Below the pieces are notes generated by a model that was not told where the DNA came from, ran no database searches, and was given only the letters and a program-made list of their open reading frames with translations. From positions 1,302,001 through 1,366,000 of the forward strand of contig NZ_CP111108.1 in NCBI RefSeq assembly GCF_026314295.1: a stretch of 64,000 nucleotides of DNA. Direction: 5' to 3'. The DNA is from Caproicibacterium sp. BJN0003 (lineage in GTDB: Bacteria; Bacillota; Clostridia; Oscillospirales; Acutalibacteraceae). Shown here in pieces: positions 1 through 8,541 of the stretch. The position numbers and the translations under genes were made by a program. Every line of letters begins with the position of its first letter. Within the stretch, counting starts at the first letter, position 1.

Positions 1-399
1 AAGAACTTGTGCTGGAACCAACGCTTAGCGCCCAATATTCGGATCGTCTGTGATCCGGACAAGCTGGAGCGCGTATTTGATAACCTGATACGCAATGCCG
101 TAAACTACAGCTACCCGGATACCCCCATTCTTATTACGATGGAACAATCCGGCAGCCATATAACGGTGCGTATAGAAAATCATGGAAAAACGATTCCTCC
201 CGAAAAGCTGAGTCGAATTTTCGAACAGTTCTTTCGGCTTGACTCTTCACGCTCCAGTTCCACCGGCGGATCCGGACTTGGTCTTGCTATCGCAAAAGAA
301 ATCGTCGAGCTGCATAAAGGTACTATTAGTGCCCAAAGTGCCAATGAGCATATTATCTTTACCGTAACACTTCCCCTTGATTGTCAGAAAATCGTATGA
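1..399 (+). CDS. vanS: VanS-like sensor histidine kinase, C-terminal part (5' end outside window)
   Basis: The frame is open from base 1, so the gene begins upstream and only the ATPase domain is present. Visible motifs are the N box DNLIRNAVNYS, a G1-like IENHGKTIP, the F box IFEQFFRLD and the G2 box GSGLGLAIAKEIVELHKG. This is the catalytic half of a membrane histidine kinase, which phosphorylates a partner response regulator (expected just upstream). Directly downstream are vanW, vanG, vanXY and vanT, so the kinase is most likely VanS of the VanRS pair that induces the cluster in response to glycopeptide. Sensor and dimerisation domains cannot be judged. The kinase assignment is secure; the VanS name rests on context and on similarity to VanS_D/G-type tails. 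Confidence 0.85.
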   Translation, partial: KNLCWNQRLAPNIRIVCDPDKLERVFDNLIRNAVNYSYPDTPILITMEQSGSHITVRIENHGKTIPPEKLSRIFEQFFRLDSSRSSSTGGSGLGLAIAKEIVELHKGTISAQSANEHIIFTVTLPLDCQKIV

Positions 400-524
400 T
401 TTTCACATTTCTTTTTTCAGTTTTTCCTCATTAAAATCAAAAACATACTTGTCCCCGTTTTGATACCATAAAAGTATCGAACGGGGATTTTATTTTGCTT
501 AAATATTGCAGGAAGGATTGTATT

Positions 525-1349
525 ATGCCGAGAAAACGAATTACACAGATTTTTCCATGGCTATTGCCGCTGAGAATTAAGCAGCGTCTATTTTGCTTTT
601 ACACGAAAATGTATTTAGACGGGAACCGATATTCTGAGACTAAGTTTGAAACCGCATTGCCATATCAGCTTTTTAAAACAAGCTGTCCTCTGTATAACCG
701 GGAAACTGGTTTTGACATGGTATATCAGGAAAATAAAGTTTTTAACTTAAAACTAGCTGCAACCACTTTAGATCGGATCGTGATCGAACCAAACGAAACT
801 TTTTCGTTCTGGAAATTGGTCCGATATGCAGATAAGGCGATTCCGTATAAAGACGGACTCACCGTGATCGATGGAAAACTTACGACGGCTCCCGGCGGGG
901 GAATCTGCCAGATGAGCAACCTGCTTTTTTGGATGTTTCTTCATACCCCACTTACTATCGTGGAACGGCACGGGCATAACGTAAAAGACTTTCCGGAGCC
1001 TCCAAGCGACGCGCCTATGGGTGTGGATGCGACTGTATCGGAAGGCTGGCTTGATCTGAAGGTCAAAAACGAAACGGAAATGTCTTTTCAGATCCGCATC
1101 ACCTTTGATAAAGATCATATTATTGGGCGCCTTCTAACGGATCAAAACAATGGGCAATTTTACGAAGTCATAAACGGCAAGCCATTATATTATCGCAAAA
1201 ACGACAAGATCTATGAAGAAGTGGATGTGAAACAGAGAACTATTCTGACAACAACTGGAGACTGTATCTCCGAAAAGCTGCTTTACCGAAACAAATGTGA
1301 AATTGGCTATCCACTTCCCGAGGGGACAGCTATTGCCCAGAAAGGATAA
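525..1349 (+). CDS. vanW: VanW family protein of vancomycin-resistance cluster
   Basis: A 274-residue protein, close to the length of enterococcal VanW. The start is ATG 525: AGGAAGG lies 8 nt upstream, whereas an in-frame TTG at 495 has no such site. The conserved VanW core is visible: ETFSFWKLV, a DGL.V.DGK segment, PGGGICQMSNLLFW and ERHGHNV. VanW is a common passenger of vanB and vanG operons; its biochemical role is not established. No signal peptide is evident (basic N-terminus, then a short hydrophobic stretch IFPWLLPL). It is followed after 6 nt by vanG, consistent with one transcript. Family call is firm, function unknown. Confidence 0.9.
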   Translation: MPRKRITQIFPWLLPLRIKQRLFCFYTKMYLDGNRYSETKFETALPYQLFKTSCPLYNRETGFDMVYQENKVFNLKLAATTLDRIVIEPNETFSFWKLVRYADKAIPYKDGLTVIDGKLTTAPGGGICQMSNLLFWMFLHTPLTIVERHGHNVKDFPEPPSDAPMGVDATVSEGWLDLKVKNETEMSFQIRITFDKDHIIGRLLTDQNNGQFYEVINGKPLYYRKNDKIYEEVDVKQRTILTTTGDCISEKLLYRNKCEIGYPLPEGTAIAQKG

Positions 1350-1355
1350 AAGAAA

Positions 1356-2405
1356 ATGAAAAAATTAAAGATTGCTATTTTATTTGGGGGCTGCTCTCCC
1401 GAATACAGTGTATCGCTTCAGTCAGCTTATTCTGTAATGAAACATATAGACACCGACAGATTTATGCCCATATTGATTGGAATTTCATCGAAGGGAAACT
1501 GGTATCAGTTTAATGGAAATATCGAAAAGATTGCATCAGACACTTGGTGCAATCCCTCGGACTGCCTACCAGCAGCAATTTCACCGGACCGTAAAATGCA
1601 TACCATACTGATATTTTACCCTAATAAAGTTGTAAAACTTCCGATTGATGCTGCGTTCCCTGTTCTCCATGGAAAAAACGGAGAAGACGGAACCGTTCAG
1701 GGCATATTTGAGCTGGCTGGAATTCCACTTGTCGGCTGCGGAATCATGACTTCAGCACTTTGTATGGACAAAGATCGTGCCCACAAGCTTGTACATGCGG
1801 CTGGTGTGCAAGTTCCCACTTCCTTTCTTCTAAAAAAGGGCATGGATCCCAAAATTGCTTTGGCACAAGCTGAAAGCCTCGGATACCCTCTGTTCGTAAA
1901 ACCAGTCAGGGCGGGTTCCTCCTATGGCATTACGAAAGTTACTGACCAGTGCCGTCTTCCTGATGCTATCAAACTAGCTTTCGAATACGACGATGAAGTC
2001 ATCATTGAAGAAAGCATAACGGGATTCGAAGTTGGCTGCGCCGTGATGGGAAATGACACTCTCACGGTGGGAGAGGTCGATGAAATCGAACTATCCGATG
2101 GATTCTTCGATTTTACGGAAAAATATACTCTGAAAACGTCGGCTATTCATGTTCCGGCACGAATCTCCGAAGAAAAAGCAAAGGAAATCAAAGAGACTGC
2201 AGAGACGATTTATCAGGCACTGGGATGCCGCGGCTTTGCACGGGTGGATATGTTTCTAAGCTCTGATGGGAAGGTTATTTTCAATGAAGTCAATACAATT
2301 CCGGGCTTCACCTCACACAGCCGATATCCTAATATGATGAAAGCCGCCGGAATTTCTTTTGGGCAGGTCATATCCCGCGTAATTGAATTGGCGGTGAGTA
2401 TATGA
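1356..2405 (+). CDS. vanG: VanG-type D-alanine--D-serine ligase
   Basis: A 349-residue ATP-grasp ligase, the family length. N-terminal FGGCSPEYSVSLQSA, the phosphate-binding KPVRAGSSYGI, the omega-loop segment FFDFTEKYTLKTSA and the C-terminal metal/substrate motif FNEVNTIPGFTSHSRYP all match D-Ala:D-X ligases. The EKY loop is of the D-Ala-D-Ala/D-Ala-D-Ser class, not the VanA/B D-lactate class, and the whole sequence reads like enterococcal VanG (for example VFPVLHGKNGEDGT and ALCMDKDRAHKLV). It should form D-Ala-D-Ser, which replaces D-Ala-D-Ala in peptidoglycan precursors and lowers vancomycin affinity. It overlaps vanXY by 4 nt (ATGA). D-Ser rather than D-Ala preference is inferred from family and neighbours. 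Confidence 0.93.
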   Translation: MKKLKIAILFGGCSPEYSVSLQSAYSVMKHIDTDRFMPILIGISSKGNWYQFNGNIEKIASDTWCNPSDCLPAAISPDRKMHTILIFYPNKVVKLPIDAAFPVLHGKNGEDGTVQGIFELAGIPLVGCGIMTSALCMDKDRAHKLVHAAGVQVPTSFLLKKGMDPKIALAQAESLGYPLFVKPVRAGSSYGITKVTDQCRLPDAIKLAFEYDDEVIIEESITGFEVGCAVMGNDTLTVGEVDEIELSDGFFDFTEKYTLKTSAIHVPARISEEKAKEIKETAETIYQALGCRGFARVDMFLSSDGKVIFNEVNTIPGFTSHSRYPNMMKAAGISFGQVISRVIELAVSI

Positions 2406-3163
2406 AAAAGCTTGTAATTCCAGAAAAATCCGTACATGTAGGCAGCCTGATTTTGGTCAACCAACAGCATCCCTACTGCTCAGAAAACTCAAAAAGTTAT
2501 CTTGTCCCAGCCTGTACAGACAGCAAAGTCCTCCTGGAACGAAAAGCTGCCGCTTTGCTTTCTAAACTTATGAGCAGTATCGAGGGCTGGGATCATATCA
2601 GTGCGGTGAGCGGTTGGCGTTCCAGACAAGAACAGCAGGAAATTTACGATCAATCTCTGAAAGACAGTGGGACCGCCTTCACGGAGCAGTTTGTAGCAAT
2701 GCCGGATCATAGCGAACATCAGACCGGACTTGCCATTGATTTAGGACTTCGTAATCCGGAAATTGACTTTATTCGTCCAGACTTTCCCTATTCCGGCATT
2801 TGTCAGATGTTTCGGGAAAAAGCCGTGACTTACGGTTTCATTGAACGCTATCCAAAAGGAAAAGAGGCTATTACAGGAATTGCACACGAACCATGGCATT
2901 TTCGTTACGTCGGAGCACCTCACGCCGCAATTATGACGAAGTTTGGACTAACATTGGAAGAATATCATGATTTTATAAAGCAGTATCCTCTTGAAAAGAA
3001 ACACTTTTTATATCGGACAAGAAATCAGAATATTGAGGTTTCCTATATAAGGACCGCAGATGGAGTAGACACTGAATTTGAAATTGAAGATCACATTCTA
3101 TACTCGGTGTCCGGTAATAATGCAGACGGGTTTGTTCTGACCGAATGGACAAGCACGCAATAA
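2402..3163 (+). CDS. vanXY: VanXY-type D,D-dipeptidase/D,D-carboxypeptidase
   Basis: A 253-residue soluble zinc peptidase of the M15B (VanY/VanX) family. Zinc-site motifs are present: SEHQTGLAID around residues 104-113 (His and Asp ligands) and HEPWH around 161-165 (catalytic Glu and the third ligand His), with SGWRSRQEQQ upstream as is usual in this family. There is no signal peptide, in keeping with cytoplasmic VanXY enzymes. Its role is to remove residual D-Ala-D-Ala dipeptide or terminal D-Ala so that D-Ala-D-Ser precursors dominate. Translationally coupled to vanG through a 4-nt overlap. Whether it keeps both activities cannot be told from sequence. Confidence 0.92.
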   Translation: MKKLVIPEKSVHVGSLILVNQQHPYCSENSKSYLVPACTDSKVLLERKAAALLSKLMSSIEGWDHISAVSGWRSRQEQQEIYDQSLKDSGTAFTEQFVAMPDHSEHQTGLAIDLGLRNPEIDFIRPDFPYSGICQMFREKAVTYGFIERYPKGKEAITGIAHEPWHFRYVGAPHAAIMTKFGLTLEEYHDFIKQYPLEKKHFLYRTRNQNIEVSYIRTADGVDTEFEIEDHILYSVSGNNADGFVLTEWTSTQ

Positions 3164-3200
3164 TAGGCAACAGTTCCAGAGTAAAGAAAGAAGTTTTGTA

Positions 3201-3674
3201 ATGCTGAGAGATAAAATCATTGATTATTCCAAAGGAGATAATCTAAACAGATATTGGTCACTCTTCAGGCGGCGGGAACGAACCAAAAATAAGCTCTTAA
3301 AAGGGTTGCTCACATTCCTTTGCAATCGGTCGGCACACAGGCACAGCGGCTACATTGGAAACGGCGCAAAAATTGCCGGACTCCCTTCCCTGCCACACGG
3401 ACTGCATGGCATTTATATTTCCCGCTACGCGAGCATCGGCTTAAATTGCTGGATCTATCAAAATGTCACGATCGGAGAAGTGAATCATAAGGCGCCGCAC
3501 ATCGGTAACGACTGCCTAATTGGGGCAGGTGCCACCGTTGTCGGAAATATTCAAATTGGGGACAATGTAAGAATCGGTGCGGGAGCGGTCGTTAGTTTTG
3601 ATATTCCGGATAACTGCACTGTGGTTTCGCAGCCACCCCGTGTGATTGAAAGGGAGAAAGAAAATGCCAAATAA
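3201..3674 (+). CDS. Short left-handed beta-helix acetyltransferase (serine O-acetyltransferase-like)
   Basis: A 157-residue protein with a CysE-like hexapeptide-repeat beta-helix: HGLHGIYISRYASIG, QNVTIGEV, IGNDCLIGAGATVVG, IQIGDNVRIGAGAVV, ending in VVSQPPRVI, the usual C-terminal signature of serine and sugar acetyltransferases. It lacks the large helical N-terminal domain of full-length CysE, so it is a short form. It sits inside the van cluster between vanXY and the racemase, and its last 11 nt overlap vanT, so the two are probably translated together. A serine-related substrate (L-Ser or D-Ser) is an appealing inference from neighbours only. Other acceptors, such as sugars or cell-wall precursors, are possible. 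Confidence 0.75.
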   Translation: MLRDKIIDYSKGDNLNRYWSLFRRRERTKNKLLKGLLTFLCNRSAHRHSGYIGNGAKIAGLPSLPHGLHGIYISRYASIGLNCWIYQNVTIGEVNHKAPHIGNDCLIGAGATVVGNIQIGDNVRIGAGAVVSFDIPDNCTVVSQPPRVIEREKENAK

Positions 3675-4806
3675 ACCAGCACCCATATTTTGCCGAAGCA
3701 GGGCATGGATCGAACTTGATCGAGATGCACTGCGCCATAACGTCCAAGTACTCCAAAAGCTGCTCCCTAATGATTGTGAACTGATGCCCGCTGTCAAAGC
3801 CAATGCCTATGGGCATGGCGCAGTTTTGATCTCGCGGGAACTAAACCGGTTAGGGATAAAAGCTTTTTGCGTTGCAACAGTTTCAGAAGGAATCGAACTT
3901 CGAGAAAACGGCATTGTCGGAGAAATTCTGATTCTCGGTTACACGTATCCAATGCAGTTCCCACTTTTGAAACAGTACGACCTGACACAAACAGTAATTG
4001 ATCTTCCCTATGCAGAAATCCTAAACAAATACGGTCAAAAAGTAAAAGTACATATCGCAATCGACACAGGGATGCATCGACTAGGAGAACCTTGTAGAAA
4101 TATCGAAAACATCTGTAAAATGTTTAACCTTCACAACTTGGAAATTGAGGGAATCTACACCCATCTGTGCGCAGATGATACAAATTTGCCGCAGGACAGA
4201 GCTTTTACTATGGAGCAGAGCCGAGCTTTTTACAGCACGATCTCGCAACTTAGGGAACGCGGCTTTGAATGTCCTAAAGAACACCTACTCGCAAGCTATG
4301 GGCTCATCAATTATTCGGAACTCGGTGGCAATTATGCACGAATCGGAATTGCCCTCTACGGCGTACTCAGTACTCGGGCTGATAGGGAACGCTGTTCAAT
4401 TTCGCTGAGACCGGTACTATCCGTCAAAACCAGAATAACCACATTGAACACTTTACAAAAAGGGGAATCAGCCGGATATGGTTTACAGTTTGTTGCCGAT
4501 CGTGATACCAAAATTGCCGTACTTGCAATCGGTTATGCAGACGGTATTCCGCGTTCTTTGTCATGCAGCGTTGGAAATGTTCTGATTAAAGGCATCAAAG
4601 TCCCTATTATTGGTCGAATCTGTATGGATCAAATGCTGATTGACGTTTCCAATATTCCGAACATCAAAGCAGGAGACGTTGCAGTAATTATTGGGCAGTC
4701 TGGAGATCAAAAAATTACCGCTTGCGACCTTGCAGAACAGACAGGGACAATTTCCAACGAAATACTGAGTCGTTTAGGGGAACGGCTGGAAAGACAAATG
4801 ATTTAG
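3664..4806 (+). CDS. vanT: VanT-like serine racemase, soluble form lacking membrane domain
   Basis: A 380-residue PLP-dependent fold-III racemase. ATG 3664 is chosen because AGGGAG lies 7 nt upstream; an in-frame TTG at 3646 is weaker. The PLP-lysine motif PAVKANAYGHGA lies near residue 35, with RIGIALYG and GRICMDQMLIDVSN in the C-terminal half and the opposite-subunit tyrosine in ESAGYGLQ. Near the C-terminus it reads TISNE where alanine racemases typically have a Tyr (T-I-N-Y-E); an Asn at this position is a known feature of VanT serine racemases. Enterococcal VanT carries an extra N-terminal membrane domain of roughly 300 residues; here it is absent. It should supply D-Ser to VanG. A plain alanine racemase is the alternative. 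Confidence 0.8.
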   Translation: MPNKPAPIFCRSRAWIELDRDALRHNVQVLQKLLPNDCELMPAVKANAYGHGAVLISRELNRLGIKAFCVATVSEGIELRENGIVGEILILGYTYPMQFPLLKQYDLTQTVIDLPYAEILNKYGQKVKVHIAIDTGMHRLGEPCRNIENICKMFNLHNLEIEGIYTHLCADDTNLPQDRAFTMEQSRAFYSTISQLRERGFECPKEHLLASYGLINYSELGGNYARIGIALYGVLSTRADRERCSISLRPVLSVKTRITTLNTLQKGESAGYGLQFVADRDTKIAVLAIGYADGIPRSLSCSVGNVLIKGIKVPIIGRICMDQMLIDVSNIPNIKAGDVAVIIGQSGDQKITACDLAEQTGTISNEILSRLGERLERQMI

Positions 4807-5244
4807 CACTAAAATTAATCATAACAATGATTAAATGTGATAAAAGGAAATTTATGTGTATCTCATCATAACTATTAGGCGATTTTTAATCAAATTCTCA
4901 ATATGTCAAGGTAGGACAAAACAGCACTTTTTTATTAATCAGGCTCTGAAAACACGCTAGGCGCCACACACTCTCTCCCCTATTTTTTATCTTTTCTCTA
5001 AAGATCCTAAAATAGAGAACAGTTTTATGGCTTATAAAAAGTTGTCAAGGATGCAAAATAAAACGAAACAACGAGGTTTTTGTTGCGCGTTTTCTTCTTT
5101 TCACGAGTGCTGAGGACATTGCCAGTGTAAGAGCCCCCTTACCGATTCTTTTAAAGTTTACATCGAACAATTTTTGGGGAAACATTTTGACTTTTGGCAT
5201 GGACTTTTTGTTAGAAAGATCGATTAACACCATCAATTTAAAAA
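4807..5244 (+). other. Intergenic region after vanT: no gene seen
   Basis: An AT-rich stretch between the van cluster and the convergent L,D-transpeptidase gene. It holds a short perfect palindrome (TTAATCAT, 4-nt loop, ATGATTAA, 4815-4834) just after vanT, without a T-run, so it is a poor terminator. A 63-codon reverse-strand reading frame at 5045-5236 has no credible homology or start context. No mobile-element ends were recognised. Confidence 0.5.
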
Positions 5245-5294
5245 GCTAAAAAATTGTCCACAGGAATGGCTGCAATAAACCAACCCTGTGGACA
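5245..5294 (-). terminator. Intrinsic terminator of the L,D-transpeptidase operon
   Basis: Arms GTCCACAGG (5256-5264) and CCTGTGGAC (5286-5294) form a perfect 9-bp stem with a 21-nt loop. Read on the minus strand it is followed by AATTTTTT. It lies about 165 nt beyond the stop of the L,D-transpeptidase gene, the expected direction. Confidence 0.6.
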
Positions 5295-5459
5295 TTAATT
5301 TTATTAACTTCTGGATTGCCTTTATTGCATAAAAGCTCCGTTAATATCAGAATCAACGGTTGATTGAAATTCGGATTCATATTTAATGCGACGCTGCAGC
5401 GATGGTCAGATTGACCTTTTGTAAAACATTTTTAAAAGTCACCAAAAAGATAACAGGTA

Positions 5460-6305
5460 TTATTGTACCGTTACTTTTGTACCATCCTGAATATGGTCAT
5501 AGATCCATTTAGCATCGTCCATAGAAAGCCGGATACAGCCATGTGACGCAGGAGTTCCAAGCTTTTCTGCTTCATTTTGTTTTATTTCATAATCCTGATT
5601 AAATGGAATACTGTGAAACAAATAGTCACCATAAAAGCTTGTCCAATAGTAGGCTCCTTCTCCCAAATTGGAATTATAGAAGGAAATCCCCCGATTCGAA
5701 ACAGAAAAGGTTCCAGTCGGTGTTTCACTGCCAGATTCTCCCGAAGAACAAGTAAAAGTCTTTATTGCCAAACCTTTCGCATCAAATACCATGACCTTCT
5801 GGTCATCAAGTGATACCTTTATAGAAAGCGGATAGGCCACTTGAACAAGTGCGTGATTGGCCGCGGTATCCACCACATCGCTTTGCAGGTAAGGCCGACA
5901 ACACCATCCGGATTTTCCGCCCGGAACTTGTACCTTAATCCAGGTACCATCCGTGTTTAATTCTCCTGTTAATGTTATCTTCGTACCGCTTGGGACAAAA
6001 CAGACAATGCCATACTTTGCACTAGGGCCGGAGCGGAGATTCAATTCATTTGCTGTAACCACGTCACCTTTAGAAACTGCCGTGTTATCGTTCCAAAAAT
6101 ATCTATTTTGCGAAGTCAAATGGGTATCTTGTGATGATGTCTCTTTATCTAAATCTTGGTTGCCATTTTTATTAGTAAATTGAACTAACGCGCGAATTCC
6201 AAAAAACAATATCAGTAACAGTAAGCACGCCGAAGCACGATGCATTCTGCGAGCCCTGCGTCTCTTTACCCATCGTTCATGCCTCGCGTAATCTGTATTT
6301 TTCAT
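5460..6305 (-). CDS. Membrane-anchored L,D-transpeptidase with SH3 domain
   Basis: A 281-residue protein: basic cytoplasmic N-terminus, one membrane segment (ASACLLLLILFFGIRALV, about 25-42), a linker, a bacterial SH3 domain (NELNLRSGPSAKYGIV...GKSGWCCRPY, about 88-143) and a C-terminal YkuD domain with the catalytic motif HGCIRLS and the upstream FHSIPF His. YkuD enzymes cross-link peptidoglycan through tetrapeptide stems (3-3 links) or attach proteins; active-site Cys is in SHGC. The start is supported by AAGGAG. It is probably the last gene of the regulator/kinase operon to its right (83-nt gap). Because it does not need D-Ala-D-X pentapeptides, its closeness to the van genes is notable, though it faces the other way. 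Confidence 0.9.
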   Translation of the reverse strand: MKNTDYARHERWVKRRRARRMHRASACLLLLILFFGIRALVQFTNKNGNQDLDKETSSQDTHLTSQNRYFWNDNTAVSKGDVVTANELNLRSGPSAKYGIVCFVPSGTKITLTGELNTDGTWIKVQVPGGKSGWCCRPYLQSDVVDTAANHALVQVAYPLSIKVSLDDQKVMVFDAKGLAIKTFTCSSGESGSETPTGTFSVSNRGISFYNSNLGEGAYYWTSFYGDYLFHSIPFNQDYEIKQNEAEKLGTPASHGCIRLSMDDAKWIYDHIQDGTKVTVQ

Positions 6306-6388
6306 AAAAAAGCACTCCTTATCAAATCCGGTAGAAATGATAGCAAAGTGCTTCCTATATTCAGCATCAATACAGCATCAAAATGGCA

Positions 6389-7147
6389 TCAACTGATGAT
6401 TCCCCTAAATCTGAGTAATGTATTAAATGTATATTGGTCTCCAGAAATCGTTAATGGAAATACCACCAAATCACCCCCATCATCACGCATTTTGATGGAA
6501 CCCTTGATAGAATAGTCGGATAGATTATCCTTTGTTAAAACACCATTTATCTGAACATTTTCAGTTTTCCATCCGTAATAATTGGAACAGATATCTGCCA
6601 GCTTACTAGAAAATTTATTGGCCTGTTCTTTTGCATCTTTTGTCGATTGTGCATCAATAACATCTTGATCAGATATCATATTGAACGCCAGCATCTTTCC
6701 GCTGCTGTCATCAATTAGAATATCAATCCACTTATTGAAGCTCTTACTGTAAAGTGCACAACGCCACATAATCGCACTCATGGTTTTGTCAGCCGACACC
6801 ACAAGGAATGGCGTTTCTGTATGATCTGGGCATTCTTCTGGTAAAATCCCGGCTGCACCCTGCGCTGCCATGAACTGCATCGTATCCAATGCTGCCTGAT
6901 AAGCACCATCGGCATCTAAGTTGCTTCCGTTCTCCAGAAATTCTGTCGTGTATTCGCCAGTTAATAACCGAAGACTGTCTTTTAACTGCGTAACAGGATG
7001 AAATTGAAGGCTAGAAGTCTCATAGGTGTTGACCTTTGTCTTAAGCTTCTGGTCCTGCATAGCAGAAACAAAACTAGGCAGAAAAAAGCCAGACACGATT
7101 GCAAGAAGGGCGCAAAAGGCAAGCAGAATTGGAATAGCCTTTTTCAT
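6389..7147 (-). CDS. Membrane-anchored/secreted protein of unknown function
   Basis: A 252-residue protein with an N-terminal hydrophobic segment (AIPILLAFCALLAIVSGFFL, about 4-23) and no lipobox, so probably a signal anchor or a cleaved signal peptide. The rest is soluble and alpha/beta in appearance, with an internal segment SGKMLAFNMIS and a conserved-looking SNYYGWKTENV. I do not recognise the family. Its ATG overlaps the stop of the histidine kinase (ATGA, with GGAGG inside the kinase end), so it is co-translated with the two-component pair. It may be an accessory protein or target of that sensor, by position only. Confidence 0.7.
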   Translation of the reverse strand: MKKAIPILLAFCALLAIVSGFFLPSFVSAMQDQKLKTKVNTYETSSLQFHPVTQLKDSLRLLTGEYTTEFLENGSNLDADGAYQAALDTMQFMAAQGAAGILPEECPDHTETPFLVVSADKTMSAIMWRCALYSKSFNKWIDILIDDSSGKMLAFNMISDQDVIDAQSTKDAKEQANKFSSKLADICSNYYGWKTENVQINGVLTKDNLSDYSIKGSIKMRDDGGDLVVFPLTISGDQYTFNTLLRFRGIIS

Positions 7148-8541
7148 GTTCTGCCTCCTTTCAAGTCTACGGTAATTGTTGTCCCAGCACCCAGCTTACT
7201 GTCAAAGTGAATCGTCCCATGATGCCGCTCCACAATTTTGGCACAAAGTGACAAACCAAGACCGACACTGCCCTGAACACGGGATCTAGACTTATCAACG
7301 CGGTAAAACACTTCGGTCAGGTGCTGCAAAGCCTCCGGCGGGATTCCCTTTCCATTATCCACAACGATTAACCGACACCCGTCCGAAAGCATGGAACTAG
7401 TAATCCCAATATGACCACCGTGGTCCAATGCTTTACGGGCATTATCCAGCAGGTTCAAAAGCAGCATGCGGGTAAGATCCGGGTCCAGCATGCATGTCCC
7501 CTCTTCACATTCACAGGAAAGTTCAATGCTGCTTTTTTCATAGATAGGGTGCAAATGCTCCGTAAGATTCTTAACAATTCCGGCCGGGGATACTGGTTTT
7601 AAGACAAGCTCGCGGTGGTCTGCAACAAAGATATCCAGCAATTTAAAGGACAAGTTTTCCAACCGTTTTCCCTCGGAAAAGATATAATTAGCTGCATCAA
7701 TTTGTTCCTCTGTAGTCAGGGACTGTCCCCGCAGTAAATCAGCATAACCAATAATAGAAGTCATCGGCGTCTTCATTTCGTGGGCAAAGCTGCCCATAAA
7801 CTGCTCCTGGCGTCTAGCGGCATCCTCAAGATTTTGGGCACTGTCTTCTACCTTTTGCGCCATGGCGTCAAAATCTTTGGACAGCACGCCGATTTCATCC
7901 CCTGAACGAATGTTAGAGCGGTAAGCAAGATTGCCGGATGCAATCTCACGGGATGCTTTCGATAGGCTCGACATTGGTCGTGTGAGCAACCATGAGATAC
8001 CGCATGCCATTATCGCGCATAACAGCAGCATTAAAGCAAAAATTTCGTAGTATACCCGTTGCTGTAAAGCACGAGTCGCATAGAGTTCAGACAAGTCATA
8101 TCCCAAATTTAGGCATAATATTTTTCTGCCAATCTGAAAACTGCTGGATACCTGCAAAAAAGGCGTGCCTTCTGTATTCTTCAGATAAGCGACCGCCAAA
8201 TGTCCGTCATCCGTTTTGTCAGATAGATCCATGAAATCTGCCGTGAAATCGCCCTTTGTATAAAGAGTTCCATCGTTCGAAGATAGTTCGATTGCTGAAT
8301 ACGTTTCTTGAGGCGTCAGTTGACTAATGGTATCGGCGGCACTTTTTTCATCTATCCATGAATTTAGTTTATCCGCCATTTGAAGAGCTCCAAGCACTTG
8401 CTGATAAGACTCTCTTGCGGACTGTTCCTCCCGATTCAGCGATGACTGAAAAGAGTTAGAAATCAGAGCGCTGCCGCCTATACCAAACAGCAATGATAGA
8501 AGGCAGATCATACAAAATGTGATCTTCCAGCGAAACTTCAA
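7144..8541 (-). CDS. Sensor histidine kinase (HAMP, HisKA, HATPase_c)
   Basis: A 465-residue membrane kinase starting with TTG directly after the regulator's stop; GGAGGTG is 6 nt upstream. It has two membrane segments (about 7-29 and 163-187) around an extracytoplasmic sensor, a HAMP region (TRPMSSLSKASREIASGNL), the H box SFAHEMKTPMTSIIGY with the phospho-accepting His, N box LLNLLDNARKAL, G1 VVDNGKGIP and G2 GSVGLGLSLCAKIV. It pairs with the adjacent OmpR-type regulator. The signal is unknown; the operon's L,D-transpeptidase suggests envelope stress or cell-wall status. Confidence 0.93.
   Translation of the reverse strand: MKFRWKITFCMICLLSLLFGIGGSALISNSFQSSLNREEQSARESYQQVLGALQMADKLNSWIDEKSAADTISQLTPQETYSAIELSSNDGTLYTKGDFTADFMDLSDKTDDGHLAVAYLKNTEGTPFLQVSSSFQIGRKILCLNLGYDLSELYATRALQQRVYYEIFALMLLLCAIMACGISWLLTRPMSSLSKASREIASGNLAYRSNIRSGDEIGVLSKDFDAMAQKVEDSAQNLEDAARRQEQFMGSFAHEMKTPMTSIIGYADLLRGQSLTTEEQIDAANYIFSEGKRLENLSFKLLDIFVADHRELVLKPVSPAGIVKNLTEHLHPIYEKSSIELSCECEEGTCMLDPDLTRMLLLNLLDNARKALDHGGHIGITSSMLSDGCRLIVVDNGKGIPPEALQHLTEVFYRVDKSRSRVQGSVGLGLSLCAKIVERHHGTIHFDSKLGAGTTITVDLKGGRT

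Noticed and set aside
5045..5236. 63-codon reverse-strand frame between vanT and the L,D-transpeptidase
   Set aside because: No credible ribosome site or family resemblance, and low-complexity basic composition; likely chance.
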